From positions 1 through 45,421 of the forward strand of contig SKON01000061.1 in assembly GCA_007120035.1 (NCBI GenBank): DNA of 45,421 nucleotides, written 5' to 3'. Both the position numbers and the translations under genes were made by a program. Positions 31,054 to 39,297 of this stretch are shown here, piece after piece; position 1 is the first letter of the stretch; each line of letters opens with the position of its first letter. The notes under the pieces are model-generated. The model made no database searches. It was given only the letters and a program-made list of their open reading frames with translations, and was not told the DNA's origin. The stretch is from Myxococcales bacterium. GTDB taxonomy: Bacteria > Myxococcota_A > Bradymonadia > Bradymonadales > Bradymonadaceae.

Positions 31054-32436
31054 GTGAGCGAAGACTGGGAGAAGTTGGCGGGAGAGACGGGGGAGAAAGT
31101 CCCGACGGGGCGTTGGAAGCGGACCCTGAAGCTGGGGGCGATGGGGGCGCGAGTGACGGCGTCGAGCTTGTTGAGCCGGGTGGGGAATCGGTTGGTCCCG
31201 GGGAGCGCCGAGGATCGGGAGGAGGCGCTGAAGCGGGCCTACGAGAAGAACGCGGCCCGGGCCGTGGAAGCCCTGGGGCAGCTGAAAGGGGCGTCGATGA
31301 AGATCGGCCAGCTCTTGTCGGCGGATCCGGAAATGCTTCCCGCCGATTTCGCGGCGAGCCTGTCGTCGTTGCAGAGCGACGCGCCGCCGATGACCTATCT
31401 GACGGTGAAGGATCAGATCGAGGATGCTCTGGACCGGCCGTTGGACGCGGTGTTCTCCTACTTCGATCCCGATCCCGTGGGAGCGGCGAGCCTGGGGCAG
31501 GTCCATCGGGCGACTCTGTCGGATGGCCGGGAGGTGGCTGTGAAGGTGCAGTATCCCGGGGTGGCCGATGCCCTGGAGAGCGATCTGAAGACCCTGAAGT
31601 CGATGCTGATTTACGCCCGGGCGGTGATGGACAAGGAGCGGTTGGAGGCCTATCTGGCGGAGATCCGATCGATCATGGAGCAGGAGCTGGACTACACCAA
31701 CGAGGGGAGAAACCTGGAGCGATTCCAGGGCATCCTGGCAGATCGAGAGGGGGTGCGATCGCCGGCGCCGGTGCTGGAGTGGACTCGGCCGACGGTGCTG
31801 GTGATGGAGTACATGGAAGGTCGCAAGCTCGATGAGGCCCTGGAAGAGATGGAGGATCGAGACCGGAGGCGGGAGATTTTGACGCGGTGGGTGGAGCTCT
31901 TCTCATGGATGTTCCACGAGCAGTTTGCCCTGCATGCCGATCCACACCCGGGGAACTTTCTGCTCGGTGCGGGGGACGAGCTGATCCTCCTGGATTTCGG
32001 GTGCGTGAAGGACTACGAGCCGGGGTTCGCCGACGGGTTTTTGGACGTGTTGGACGCGGTGTGGCAAGACGATCGGGAGCGGGCAGTGCGAGCCTTCCTG
32101 GGGATCGGGTTCGGCACGGAGCTGTCGGAGAGCCAGGTCGATAAGGATCTCCTGGCGGAGTATAACGAGATCGTGTTGGCGCCATTCTTGAGCGAGGAGC
32201 CGTTTTCGTTTGGGGAGTGGTCACCGGCCAAGGACGGACGAACGTTCATGATGCGCCATCCCAGCTTCTTTCGATTGACGCCGCCGCCGGAGGCGCTGTC
32301 GTACATGCGGGTGCTCAGCGGTATCAAAGGGTTGCTGGCCAAGATGGACGCCGAGATCGAAGTGGCGTCGATGGCGGTGGAGACGGCTCGACGACGGGGA
32401 CGGCTGACCGGTGAGCCCCGGGTGTTTGGGAGGTAG
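31054..32436 (+). CDS. ABC1/UbiB/COQ8-family atypical kinase
   Basis: 460 residues from GTG 31054 (AAGGAG upstream). It shows the family's KxGQ motif (SMKIGQLLS, Lys 83), the Ala-rich nucleotide loop GAASLGQVHRA (143-153), VAVKVQYPG (Lys 164), the catalytic loop HADPHPGNFLL and the metal-binding LLDFGCVKDY. UbiB/COQ8 proteins support ubiquinone biosynthesis by an ATPase/lipid-binding activity. Being soluble here (no C-terminal helix pair), it may have another lipid role. Single-gene plus-strand unit between module B and the glycosyltransferase. Confidence 0.85.
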   Translation: MSEDWEKLAGETGEKVPTGRWKRTLKLGAMGARVTASSLLSRVGNRLVPGSAEDREEALKRAYEKNAARAVEALGQLKGASMKIGQLLSADPEMLPADFAASLSSLQSDAPPMTYLTVKDQIEDALDRPLDAVFSYFDPDPVGAASLGQVHRATLSDGREVAVKVQYPGVADALESDLKTLKSMLIYARAVMDKERLEAYLAEIRSIMEQELDYTNEGRNLERFQGILADREGVRSPAPVLEWTRPTVLVMEYMEGRKLDEALEEMEDRDRRREILTRWVELFSWMFHEQFALHADPHPGNFLLGAGDELILLDFGCVKDYEPGFADGFLDVLDAVWQDDRERAVRAFLGIGFGTELSESQVDKDLLAEYNEIVLAPFLSEEPFSFGEWSPAKDGRTFMMRHPSFFRLTPPPEALSYMRVLSGIKGLLAKMDAEIEVASMAVETARRRGRLTGEPRVFGR

Positions 32437-32451
32437 AGATTCAGGTGGGGC

Positions 32452-33150
32452 TTATTTGAGGCGGATCTTCCACAGGAGGAGGAGAGCCTCCAGGGCGATG
32501 TCGGGGGTCATCTTGGAGTCGCCCACTTCCCGATCGGGGAAGATGATGGGGACCTCCAGGAGGGAGAAGCCGGCCCGATGGGCCCGGTACTTCAGCTCGA
32601 CCTGGAAGACGTAGCCCGAAGCCTCGACGGTGGAGAGCTCGATGGTCTCTAAGACCTCTCGTTTCCAGGCGACGAAGCCGGCGGTGAGATCTCGGATGTC
32701 GACGCCGAGGAGGGCCCGGGCGTAGAAGCCGCCGGCCCGGGAGATGGCCCGTCGGGGCAGGCCCCAGTTTTCGGTGGCGCCGCCGGCGACGTATCGAGAT
32801 CCGATCACGACGTCGTAGTCGCCAATGGGGGCCAGGAGTTTGGGGAGATCCTGGGGGCGGTGGCTGAAGTCGGCGTCCATCTCGACGAAGACCTGGTAGT
32901 CCCGTTGAAGGCCCCACTGAAAGGCGGCGACGTAGGCGCGGCCGAGGCCGGCTTTCTCCGTGCGGTGGAGGACGTGGACTCGGGGGTCGTCGGCGGCGAG
33001 GGCGTCGGCGATGTCACCGGTGCCGTCGGGGGAGCCGTCATCGATGACAAGGATGTGTGCGTCGGGGACCTGGTCGAGGACGGCGGAGACGATGCGCTCG
33101 ACGTTACCGGCCTCGTTGAAGGTGGGGATAGAGATGAGTGTGTCGGTCAC
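32452..33150 (-). CDS. dolichyl-phosphate mannose synthase-like GT2 glycosyltransferase
   Basis: 232 residues. GT-A fold glycosyltransferase family 2: SIPTFNEAGNVERIV at the start, VIDDGSPDGTGDIAD, and the metal-binding FVEMDADFSHRPQDL. The C-terminal GFVAWKREVLETIEL and EVPIIFPDREVGDSKM are typical of polyprenol-phosphate mannosyl/glucosyltransferases. It moves a sugar from a nucleotide sugar to a lipid carrier. There is no C-terminal membrane domain, matching the short class. GTG start at 33150, 10 bp after the stop of the FHA-sigma54 gene, so probably the same operon. Confidence 0.85.
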   Translation of the reverse strand: MTDTLISIPTFNEAGNVERIVSAVLDQVPDAHILVIDDGSPDGTGDIADALAADDPRVHVLHRTEKAGLGRAYVAAFQWGLQRDYQVFVEMDADFSHRPQDLPKLLAPIGDYDVVIGSRYVAGGATENWGLPRRAISRAGGFYARALLGVDIRDLTAGFVAWKREVLETIELSTVEASGYVFQVELKYRAHRAGFSLLEVPIIFPDREVGDSKMTPDIALEALLLLWKIRLK

Positions 33151-33160
33151 AGCGTCGCCG

Positions 33161-34552
33161 TTATTCGATGCCCAGGTCGCTGCGGGTTAGGTCGAGCTTC
33201 TTGAGGATGTACTCCACGCTCTTGCGATGGACGCCGGCGATGCGGGCGGCCTTGGAGACGTTGCCGTCGGTGCTCTCCAGGAGGCGGCCCCAGTACTCCT
33301 TTTCGAACTGCTCGATGAGGCGGTTCTTGGCGTCCTTGAAGGGGAGGCCTTCCTGGAGGGCGGTGTCGACCATGGCCTGGGCGCTGGTCTCGGCGGCTTC
33401 GGGGACCGAGGGTTGAGAGGGTTCGGAGGGGGCGAGGAATTTGGTCTCGATGTTGTCGCCCTGGGTGAGGAGGACGGCGCGGTCGATGAAGTTCTTGAGC
33501 TCCCGGACGTTTCCGGGCCATCGGTGACGCTTGAGCTTCTCCATGGTCTTGTAGGCGATGTCGACGTCGCCGCGGCCGGAGCGGGCGTTGGCGAGCTTGA
33601 GGAAATGCTCGACCAAAAGAGGGATGTCCTCGGGGCGATCCCTGAGGGGAGGCAGGGCGATGCGGATGACGGCGAACCGGTAGTAGAGATCTTCGCGGAA
33701 GTTCCCCTCCCGGACCTCGTGGAGGAGGTTGCGGTTGGTGGCGGCGACGATCCGGACGTCGGTCTGGATGGTGCGGTTGGAGCCGACGGGCTTGATCTCG
33801 CGTTTCTCCAGGGCACGCAAGAGCTTGGGCTGAAGGTCGGTGGCGAGCTCGCCGAGCTCGTCGAGGAAGAGGGTGCCGCCGCGTGCGGCCTCGAAGGCGC
33901 CCTTGCGAGAGCCCGTGGCGCCGGTGAAGGCGCCTTTGACGTGTCCGAAGAGTTCGGACTCGATGAGATCTCGGGGGATAGCCGAGCAGTCCAGGACGAT
34001 CAGGGGGCCGTCGGCCCGGGGGCTGTGGTTATGGATCGCCTCGGCGGCGAGCTCTTTGCCGGTGCCGGACTCGCCCTCGATGAGGACCGTGGCGTCTGTG
34101 GGGGCGACCCGTTCGAGGAGGGCGAAGACCTCACGCATGGGTCGGCTCTGGCCCAGGAGGTCGCCGAATCGGTCCTGGCCGGAGTAGTGAACCTCGGCGC
34201 GCTCGTCGGTGAGCTCGAAGCGGATCGTGGAGGTACCGACCCGGAAGGTCCTCTGATCGGCGAGGAAGACCTCTTTGACTCGGAGGTCGTCGATGAAGAC
34301 GCCGTTCTTGGAGTCCTTGTCGGCCAGGAGGTAGCCCGTGTCGCTGACGTCGATGCCGACGTGGACCCGGCTGACGGCGGGATCGTTGAGGACGAGGTGA
34401 TTGGAGGGAGCCGAGCCAATGGTGACCCGGGCGTCGTCGCAGGTGACCTCGGAGCCTTGATCGGGGCCGTCGAGCACCCGGAGACGGTACCGCTGAAGTT
34501 CGAGTTGTTCGCCACCTCCATCGAGGAAGATGGTGCGTGTGACGTCGCTCAT
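33161..34552 (-). CDS. FHA-sigma54 enhancer-binding transcriptional activator
   Basis: 463 residues. FHA domain (about 20-112), with GSAPSNHLVLNDPAVSRVH as the phosphothreonine-binding loop. AAA+ domain from about 130 with Walker A GESGTGKE (160-167), an intact GAFTGA loop (207-212) that contacts sigma54, and Walker B GTLFLDE (226-232). A Fis-type helix-turn-helix is at the end (VSKAARIAGVHRKSVEYIL). FHA replaces a receiver domain, so activity probably depends on a Ser/Thr kinase; a kinase gene lies just upstream (34678-36957). ATG 34552 has AGGAG. Its target promoters are not visible. Confidence 0.9.
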   Translation of the reverse strand: MSDVTRTIFLDGGGEQLELQRYRLRVLDGPDQGSEVTCDDARVTIGSAPSNHLVLNDPAVSRVHVGIDVSDTGYLLADKDSKNGVFIDDLRVKEVFLADQRTFRVGTSTIRFELTDERAEVHYSGQDRFGDLLGQSRPMREVFALLERVAPTDATVLIEGESGTGKELAAEAIHNHSPRADGPLIVLDCSAIPRDLIESELFGHVKGAFTGATGSRKGAFEAARGGTLFLDELGELATDLQPKLLRALEKREIKPVGSNRTIQTDVRIVAATNRNLLHEVREGNFREDLYYRFAVIRIALPPLRDRPEDIPLLVEHFLKLANARSGRGDVDIAYKTMEKLKRHRWPGNVRELKNFIDRAVLLTQGDNIETKFLAPSEPSQPSVPEAAETSAQAMVDTALQEGLPFKDAKNRLIEQFEKEYWGRLLESTDGNVSKAARIAGVHRKSVEYILKKLDLTRSDLGIE

Positions 34553-34632
34553 GTGGGGCTCCTGAAGACAGACGGGAGAGCGGATCGGCGCAACAAGGCA
34601 CCACCATAGCGATGGTGGGGTTGGGTCACAAG

Positions 34633-34670
34633 CGCCCTCCGCCTCGGACGCTTAAGAGCCCGAGAGGGCG
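34633..34670 (-). terminator. imperfect hairpin between kinase and FHA-sigma54 genes
   Basis: cgccctc (34633-34639) pairs with gagggcg (34664-34670), with an inner ctcgg/ccgag pair and a small bulge, just downstream of the kinase stop at 34678. No T-run on the minus strand, so termination is uncertain. Confidence 0.45.
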
Positions 34671-34677
34671 AGCCGGG

Positions 34678-36957
34678 TCACTGGCGATCCCAGACGGTGA
34701 GGACCTTGCAGGGGGTGCCGGCTTCGATGTCGACGGTGAAGGTCTCCTCTTTGCCGCTCTCGGGGTGGCGGACGGTGATGCGGTGGGTGCCTTCGGGGAG
34801 GGAGTGCTCGCGGAGAGACATGTGGCGTCCGGAGAGCCAGTGGCCGTTGATGGCGATCTCGTTGTTGGCGGGGTAGACGGCGCGGAAGTTCAGGCACCCC
34901 TTGGGACGCTCCTGGAGGGCGAGCTCGAGGCGGTTGTCGGCGAGGTCCCGGGCGGTGATCACCGTGCGGGCGGGGAGGAAGTGATCGCGGCGGGCCTCGA
35001 TAACGGCCTCTCGATGGGTGGGCAGGCGGACCGAGAGGGGGGCCTGGCCGACGAGCTCGTCGTCGACGACGATGTCGGCCCCGGCGGGTCGGGAGGTGAT
35101 CATGACCTCGCGGAATCGGCGGTTGGACAGGAGAGGGCGGTCGATGACTCGTTGGGGCTCGGCGTCGTCGGGGGGATCCTCAGGATCGCAGGCGAGGGTG
35201 AGGCGGATCTCCTGACGTCCGTGGCCGTAGGAGAGGGTGTAATAGGTGGGGGAGCAGCCGTCGGCGGTGGCCGAGAGGTTGACGACTTCACCGGGCTCGA
35301 GGTCGATCTCAGCGGGGACGTCCAGGGGGTCGCCGTCTGCGAGGAGGGTTGCCTCCTCGGGGTCGACGTGGACGGTGAACCGTCGAGGAGGACGGGACTC
35401 GGGCATGAGCTGGAGGTCTTCAGGGCCGAGGCGGATCTCTTCGCCGGCGGAGAGGCTGACTCGGAAGGAGCGGGGGAGGTGGTCGTCGAGGAGGAGCTCG
35501 ATCCGATAGTCGCCGGGGGATAGTTGGAGGGTGTCGGGGGTGCGGCGGCCGGCGAGCTCCTCGCCGTCGAGGTGAATGGAGGCGCCCGGAGGATCGGTGT
35601 CCAAGAAGAGGGTGGCCTCGGGGTTGTGAAGAAAGAGGAGGTATGTAGCCAGGAGGGCGACGGCGAGGAGCGCGGCGATGATGCCGCCGAAGCCGCGTCG
35701 GTCGCGGGGGGCGATGAGAGCGGGTTCGGAGGGGACCTCGGGGGTGGGGTCGTCGGGCTGATCGGGGTCGGCGTGTGGATCTGACCCGTCGAGCTCGTCG
35801 GGCTCGTCGGGCTCCTCGGGCTCGTCGACGGGGCGCGGTGACGGAGAGGTGGAGATGCCCGAGGGGGTGGGGGCTATGGTGCGGGTTCCCTCGGAAGGGG
35901 AAGACGTGGCGGTGGCGGCCAGGCCCAGGGGCTCCGAGGCGTGGGAGGGGGTCTCATCGAGGCGGGCGAACTCGAGCTGTAGGGCTTCGTCGAGGTTGGC
36001 CGGTTTGCCACCGAAGGGCTCGCTGGCGGCGGAGTCGGCGAAGACCTCGGCGAGGCAGCTTGCGAGCTGTCGGCCCGTGACGGTGAGCCCCTGGCGGTAG
36101 ATCTCCTGCTGGAGCTCCAGATAGAGGTCATCGACGGTCTGGAAACGGTCGTCGGGGTCGGCCTCCATGGCCTTCTCGAGGATCTGGTCGAGATCCTCGG
36201 AGAGCTCCGGGCGGAGGATGCTGGGGGGATCGAAGTCGCACTTTCGGACCAGCTCGAGGCTCTCCAGGTCGGAGCGCCCCTCGAAGGGGCGGATGAGGGT
36301 GAGCATCTCGTAGAGGAGGACCCCGGTGGAGAAGATGTCGCTGCGGGCGTCCAGGGGCTCGCCGCGGGCCTGCTCGGGGCTCATGTAGCAGCACTTTCCC
36401 TGGATGGCGCCGCTGGCGGTCTGGGAGAGCTTGCCGGCGGCCCGGGCGATGCCGAAGTCGATGATCTTGATCTCCCCTTCGGTGGAGATCAAGACGTTGG
36501 AGGGGCTGACGTCGCGGTGGACGATGGAGAGGGGGCTGCCCGAGGGGTCGGCTTTGCGGTGGGCGTAGCTCAAGCCCTTGCAGACCTCGCAGGCGATGTA
36601 GAGGCACATCTCGACGGGGAGCTCTTCGCCGCGGGCTCTGAGTCGTTTGAGGAGGGCCCGGAGGTCGAGACCGGGGACGTACTCCATGGCGATGAAGTAG
36701 GTGCCCTCTTCCTCGCCCATGTCGAAGACGGGGACGATGTTACCGTGGGTGAGCTGAACGACGATGCGGCCTTCGTCGAGGAACTTGGTGACGAACTCGT
36801 CTTCTTCGGCCAGGTGAGGGAGGATGGTCTTGATGATGACCTGTTTTTCGAACCCCCCGGCGCCACGGACCCGGGCCAGATAGATCTCGCCCATGCCGCC
36901 CATGGCCAGGCGTCGGACCAGCTCGTATCTGCCGAGTTTTCGTTCGGGAGCGCTCAT
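34678..36957 (-). CDS. Hanks-type Ser/Thr kinase with membrane helix and PEGA domains
   Basis: 759 residues from ATG 36957; the in-frame extension to 37161 runs over the divergent promoter region. Kinase domain (about 10-290): Gly loop LAMGGMGEIYL (17-27), Lys 43, HRDVSPSN with HRD at 147-149, DFG at 167-169 and SPEQARG. A Pro/Asp/Glu-rich linker (about 340-420) leads to a single helix (423-444). Outside are PEGA-type beta domains: PPGASIHLDGEELAG (about 456), RPAGADIVVDDELVGQAPL and one more at the end. PEGA domains occur in envelope-associated proteins. It may phosphorylate the neighbouring FHA protein or bind phosphothreonine partners; inference. Confidence 0.9.
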   Translation of the reverse strand: MSAPERKLGRYELVRRLAMGGMGEIYLARVRGAGGFEKQVIIKTILPHLAEEDEFVTKFLDEGRIVVQLTHGNIVPVFDMGEEEGTYFIAMEYVPGLDLRALLKRLRARGEELPVEMCLYIACEVCKGLSYAHRKADPSGSPLSIVHRDVSPSNVLISTEGEIKIIDFGIARAAGKLSQTASGAIQGKCCYMSPEQARGEPLDARSDIFSTGVLLYEMLTLIRPFEGRSDLESLELVRKCDFDPPSILRPELSEDLDQILEKAMEADPDDRFQTVDDLYLELQQEIYRQGLTVTGRQLASCLAEVFADSAASEPFGGKPANLDEALQLEFARLDETPSHASEPLGLAATATSSPSEGTRTIAPTPSGISTSPSPRPVDEPEEPDEPDELDGSDPHADPDQPDDPTPEVPSEPALIAPRDRRGFGGIIAALLAVALLATYLLFLHNPEATLFLDTDPPGASIHLDGEELAGRRTPDTLQLSPGDYRIELLLDDHLPRSFRVSLSAGEEIRLGPEDLQLMPESRPPRRFTVHVDPEEATLLADGDPLDVPAEIDLEPGEVVNLSATADGCSPTYYTLSYGHGRQEIRLTLACDPEDPPDDAEPQRVIDRPLLSNRRFREVMITSRPAGADIVVDDELVGQAPLSVRLPTHREAVIEARRDHFLPARTVITARDLADNRLELALQERPKGCLNFRAVYPANNEIAINGHWLSGRHMSLREHSLPEGTHRITVRHPESGKEETFTVDIEAGTPCKVLTVWDRQ

Positions 36958-37004
36958 TTCGCCGAGGTGCTGGAAGTCAACGGTGCGAAGGCGGCCACCT
37001 TGTG

Positions 37005-37010
37005 TATAAT
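37005..37010 (+). promoter_or_regulatory. candidate -10 hexamer in the divergent interval 36958-37126
   Basis: A perfect TATAAT on the + strand, about 120 bp upstream of the hotdog gene start, without a clear -35. The reverse strand (gattatacac) could serve the kinase gene equally poorly. Confidence 0.3.
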
Positions 37011-37126
37011 CGAAGTCGCGCGGGCCGTCGACGATCAACGGCGCGGAGCGGTGAGTGAATCGGACCGAAGAGGAGCCCATGTCACGGACGTCGAGGCTGC
37101 TGGGAAGAGAGAGGAAGAGGACCCGG

Positions 37127-37606
37127 ATGAAGGCTCGGCTCCTGTCGCGGGTGGCCCGCACCCAGGTGGTGCTGCGGGGAGCCCTGTGGGCGAAGATGCC
37201 TCTTTTGGCGATGGCCGGGCCCCGGGTGCTGGAGCTGGACCGAGACCGTTGTCGGGTGGAGATGCCGTTTGCGTATCGGAATCGAAACCCCTTCGGTTCG
37301 TTGTACTTCGCGGCGTCGTTGATGGCGGCCGAGGCGACGACAGGGCTGCTGGTGTTCTTTCACGAGGCCAATCGGGGAAAGAAGGGGTGTTCGTTTATCG
37401 TCACCGGGGTGGAGGCGGACTTCGTGAAGTCGGCGAAGTCGGACGTGATCTTTACCTGTGAGCAGGGAGAGGTGATCGAGGCGGCGTTTCGCGAGGCGGA
37501 GCTGACCAAAGAGCGAGTGGATCGGACGTTGGAGGTGGTGGGGCATCGGGCCGACGGGGAGGAGGTGGCCCGGGTGAAGGTGCGGTGGTACTGGCGAGGG
37601 CGATGA
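37127..37606 (+). CDS. hotdog-fold (DUF4442-like) protein
   Basis: 159 residues from ATG 37127 (GAGG 6 nt upstream); in-frame ATG 37079 and GTG 37055 are possible longer starts. The NRNPFGSLYFAASLMAAEAT stretch is typical of the hotdog-fold thioesterase-like DUF4442 family, followed by beta strands ending KVRWYWRGR. These proteins are thought to act on acyl thioesters, but activity is unproven. It heads a likely three-gene unit with the 45-aa membrane peptide and DacB. Confidence 0.75.
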   Translation: MKARLLSRVARTQVVLRGALWAKMPLLAMAGPRVLELDRDRCRVEMPFAYRNRNPFGSLYFAASLMAAEATTGLLVFFHEANRGKKGCSFIVTGVEADFVKSAKSDVIFTCEQGEVIEAAFREAELTKERVDRTLEVVGHRADGEEVARVKVRWYWRGR

Positions 37607-37625
37607 GGTGGAGAATTCAGGGGAA

Positions 37626-37763
37626 ATGGCGACATGGGCGTCCGGGGTTAGTCTGGGGTGGGCGCTCTTCTCACTGGCCATCGGTGTGGCCATCATGGCG
37701 GTGATCATCACAAAGTTATGGCGAGATGTTCGGGAGATCCGGCAAGAGAGAGAGAAATCATGA
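37626..37763 (+). CDS. 45-aa single-pass membrane peptide upstream of dacB
   Basis: ATG 37626 to TGA 37761-37763. The peptide begins MATWASGVSLGWALFSLAIG, has one hydrophobic helix (about residues 9-30), and ends in a charged helix, KLWRDVREIRQEREKS. AGGGG lies close upstream. The stop overlaps the ATG of dacB (ATGA), which supports translation. It may be a small membrane partner of the DacB protein or a leader that tunes its translation. Confidence 0.6.
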   Translation: MATWASGVSLGWALFSLAIGVAIMAVIITKLWRDVREIRQEREKS

Positions 37764-39268
37764 ATGGAGAGGGAATGGGGAAGAGAGGGTGGTGGGGCTT
37801 GTTGGTGGTGGGATTGTTGTTCGCCGGAGGTCCGGAGGTGGCCGCCGAGGACGGGCGAGCGGCGATCGTGGAGCCCGGGGTGGGAGAGGAGCAGCGGGGG
37901 GCCGCCCGAGTGGCCAGTCACCCCGGGTTGGCCCGGGCCATCGAGGGGGTGCTGGCGGAGCCGGATATGCGGCGAACGACAGTGGGGATCCACGTGGAGG
38001 ACGTCAGCGACGGGACGGTGCTCTACAGCCTGAACGCCAATCGGCTGATGAACCCCGCGAGCAACGCGAAGCTGCTGACGGCGGCGGCGGTGCTCGATGT
38101 GTTGGGGCCGAGCCACACGTTGGTGACGGATCTGCGGACCGATCGCCGCCGAGGCTCAGAGATTCAGAATCTCTACATTCGGGGAGGCGGGGAGGCGTTC
38201 CTGCTGTACCGAGACGTGCTGAGCTGGGCGTCGGAGCTGCGGCATCAGGGGGTGGAGAAGATCACAGGTGATCTGGTGATCGACGACGGGATCTTCGCCG
38301 GGGCGAGCCTGCCGCCGGGGTTTGATCAGCGGCCGTCGGACGCGGCCTGGCGGCCGATGATCGGGGCGTTGTCGGTGAACTTCAACGCCGTGGGTGTACG
38401 GGTGGAGCCGGCGGAGGCAGTGGGAGCGCCGGCCCGAGTGCGTCTGGATCCACCGAACAGCCACGTGGAGGTGGTGAATCGAGCTCGGACGGTGGGCGGT
38501 GGTCAGGCGCGGGCACATGTCGAGGCTGAGGCCTCCGGTGACGGGACCCGGGTGATCGTGACCGGGACCATCGGGGTGAACGCCAACGGGGTGACTCACC
38601 GCCGGCGGATCGACAACCCGTCGGCGTTCGCGGGGTCTGTGATCGCCGACGCGTTGCGGTTGATGGGGGTGGAGTTCGACGGGGAGATCCGAACCGGGAC
38701 CGTTCCGGAGGGGACGGAGCGGGTGTATCGCCACGAGTCGCAGCCAATGATGGCCGCCCTGTCGGCGATGAATAAGTGGAGTCAGAACTTCATCGCCGAG
38801 CAGCTGCTGTTGCTCTTGGGTCTCGATGGCGAGGAGCCGTCCACCTGGGAACAGGCCCGGGTCCGGGCAACGGAGTCCCTGTTGGGCAACGGGATGAATG
38901 GCGAGGAGTTTACGGTGTTCAACGGCAGCGGGCTCTATGACGGGAATGAGGTGACAGCCCGTCAGTTGGTGTCGCTGCTGCGGGAGATGCGAAGTCATCG
39001 GTACGGGGCGGAGTTTTTGTCGACTCTGGCGATCGCCGGGGTGGATGGGACCCTGCGGCACAGGCTCAACGATGGGGTGACCGAGGGGAACCTGCGGGGG
39101 AAGACGGGGACCTTACGGGATGTCACGGCCCTGAGCGGGTACGTGCAGACCGAAGGAGGGCGGATGGTGGCGTTCGCGATCTTGTTCAACAATCCCCCCC
39201 GGCAGGCGTGGAATTATCGAGGGCAGCAAGACGCGATCGCCCGGGCGATCGCGAGCTTTGATGGGTAG
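37760..39268 (+). CDS. dacB: D-alanyl-D-alanine carboxypeptidase/endopeptidase, PBP4 type (peptidase S13)
   Basis: 502 residues from ATG 37760, overlapping the preceding TGA. A signal peptide (to about residue 30, ending PEVAAE). The SxxK nucleophile is at Ser 101 in PASNAKLLTAAAVL, SxN in NKWSQNFIAEQ, and KTG in RGKTGTLRDVTALSGY. It removes or cleaves peptidoglycan peptide links in the periplasm. The family's large insertion after SxxK is present (FAGASLPPGFDQRP, NFNAVGVRVEP). Intact. Confidence 0.9.
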   Translation: MNGEGMGKRGWWGLLVVGLLFAGGPEVAAEDGRAAIVEPGVGEEQRGAARVASHPGLARAIEGVLAEPDMRRTTVGIHVEDVSDGTVLYSLNANRLMNPASNAKLLTAAAVLDVLGPSHTLVTDLRTDRRRGSEIQNLYIRGGGEAFLLYRDVLSWASELRHQGVEKITGDLVIDDGIFAGASLPPGFDQRPSDAAWRPMIGALSVNFNAVGVRVEPAEAVGAPARVRLDPPNSHVEVVNRARTVGGGQARAHVEAEASGDGTRVIVTGTIGVNANGVTHRRRIDNPSAFAGSVIADALRLMGVEFDGEIRTGTVPEGTERVYRHESQPMMAALSAMNKWSQNFIAEQLLLLLGLDGEEPSTWEQARVRATESLLGNGMNGEEFTVFNGSGLYDGNEVTARQLVSLLREMRSHRYGAEFLSTLAIAGVDGTLRHRLNDGVTEGNLRGKTGTLRDVTALSGYVQTEGGRMVAFAILFNNPPRQAWNYRGQQDAIARAIASFDG

Positions 39269-39297
39269 CTTGAATGAGATGGGTTGGGAGGTGGGCG

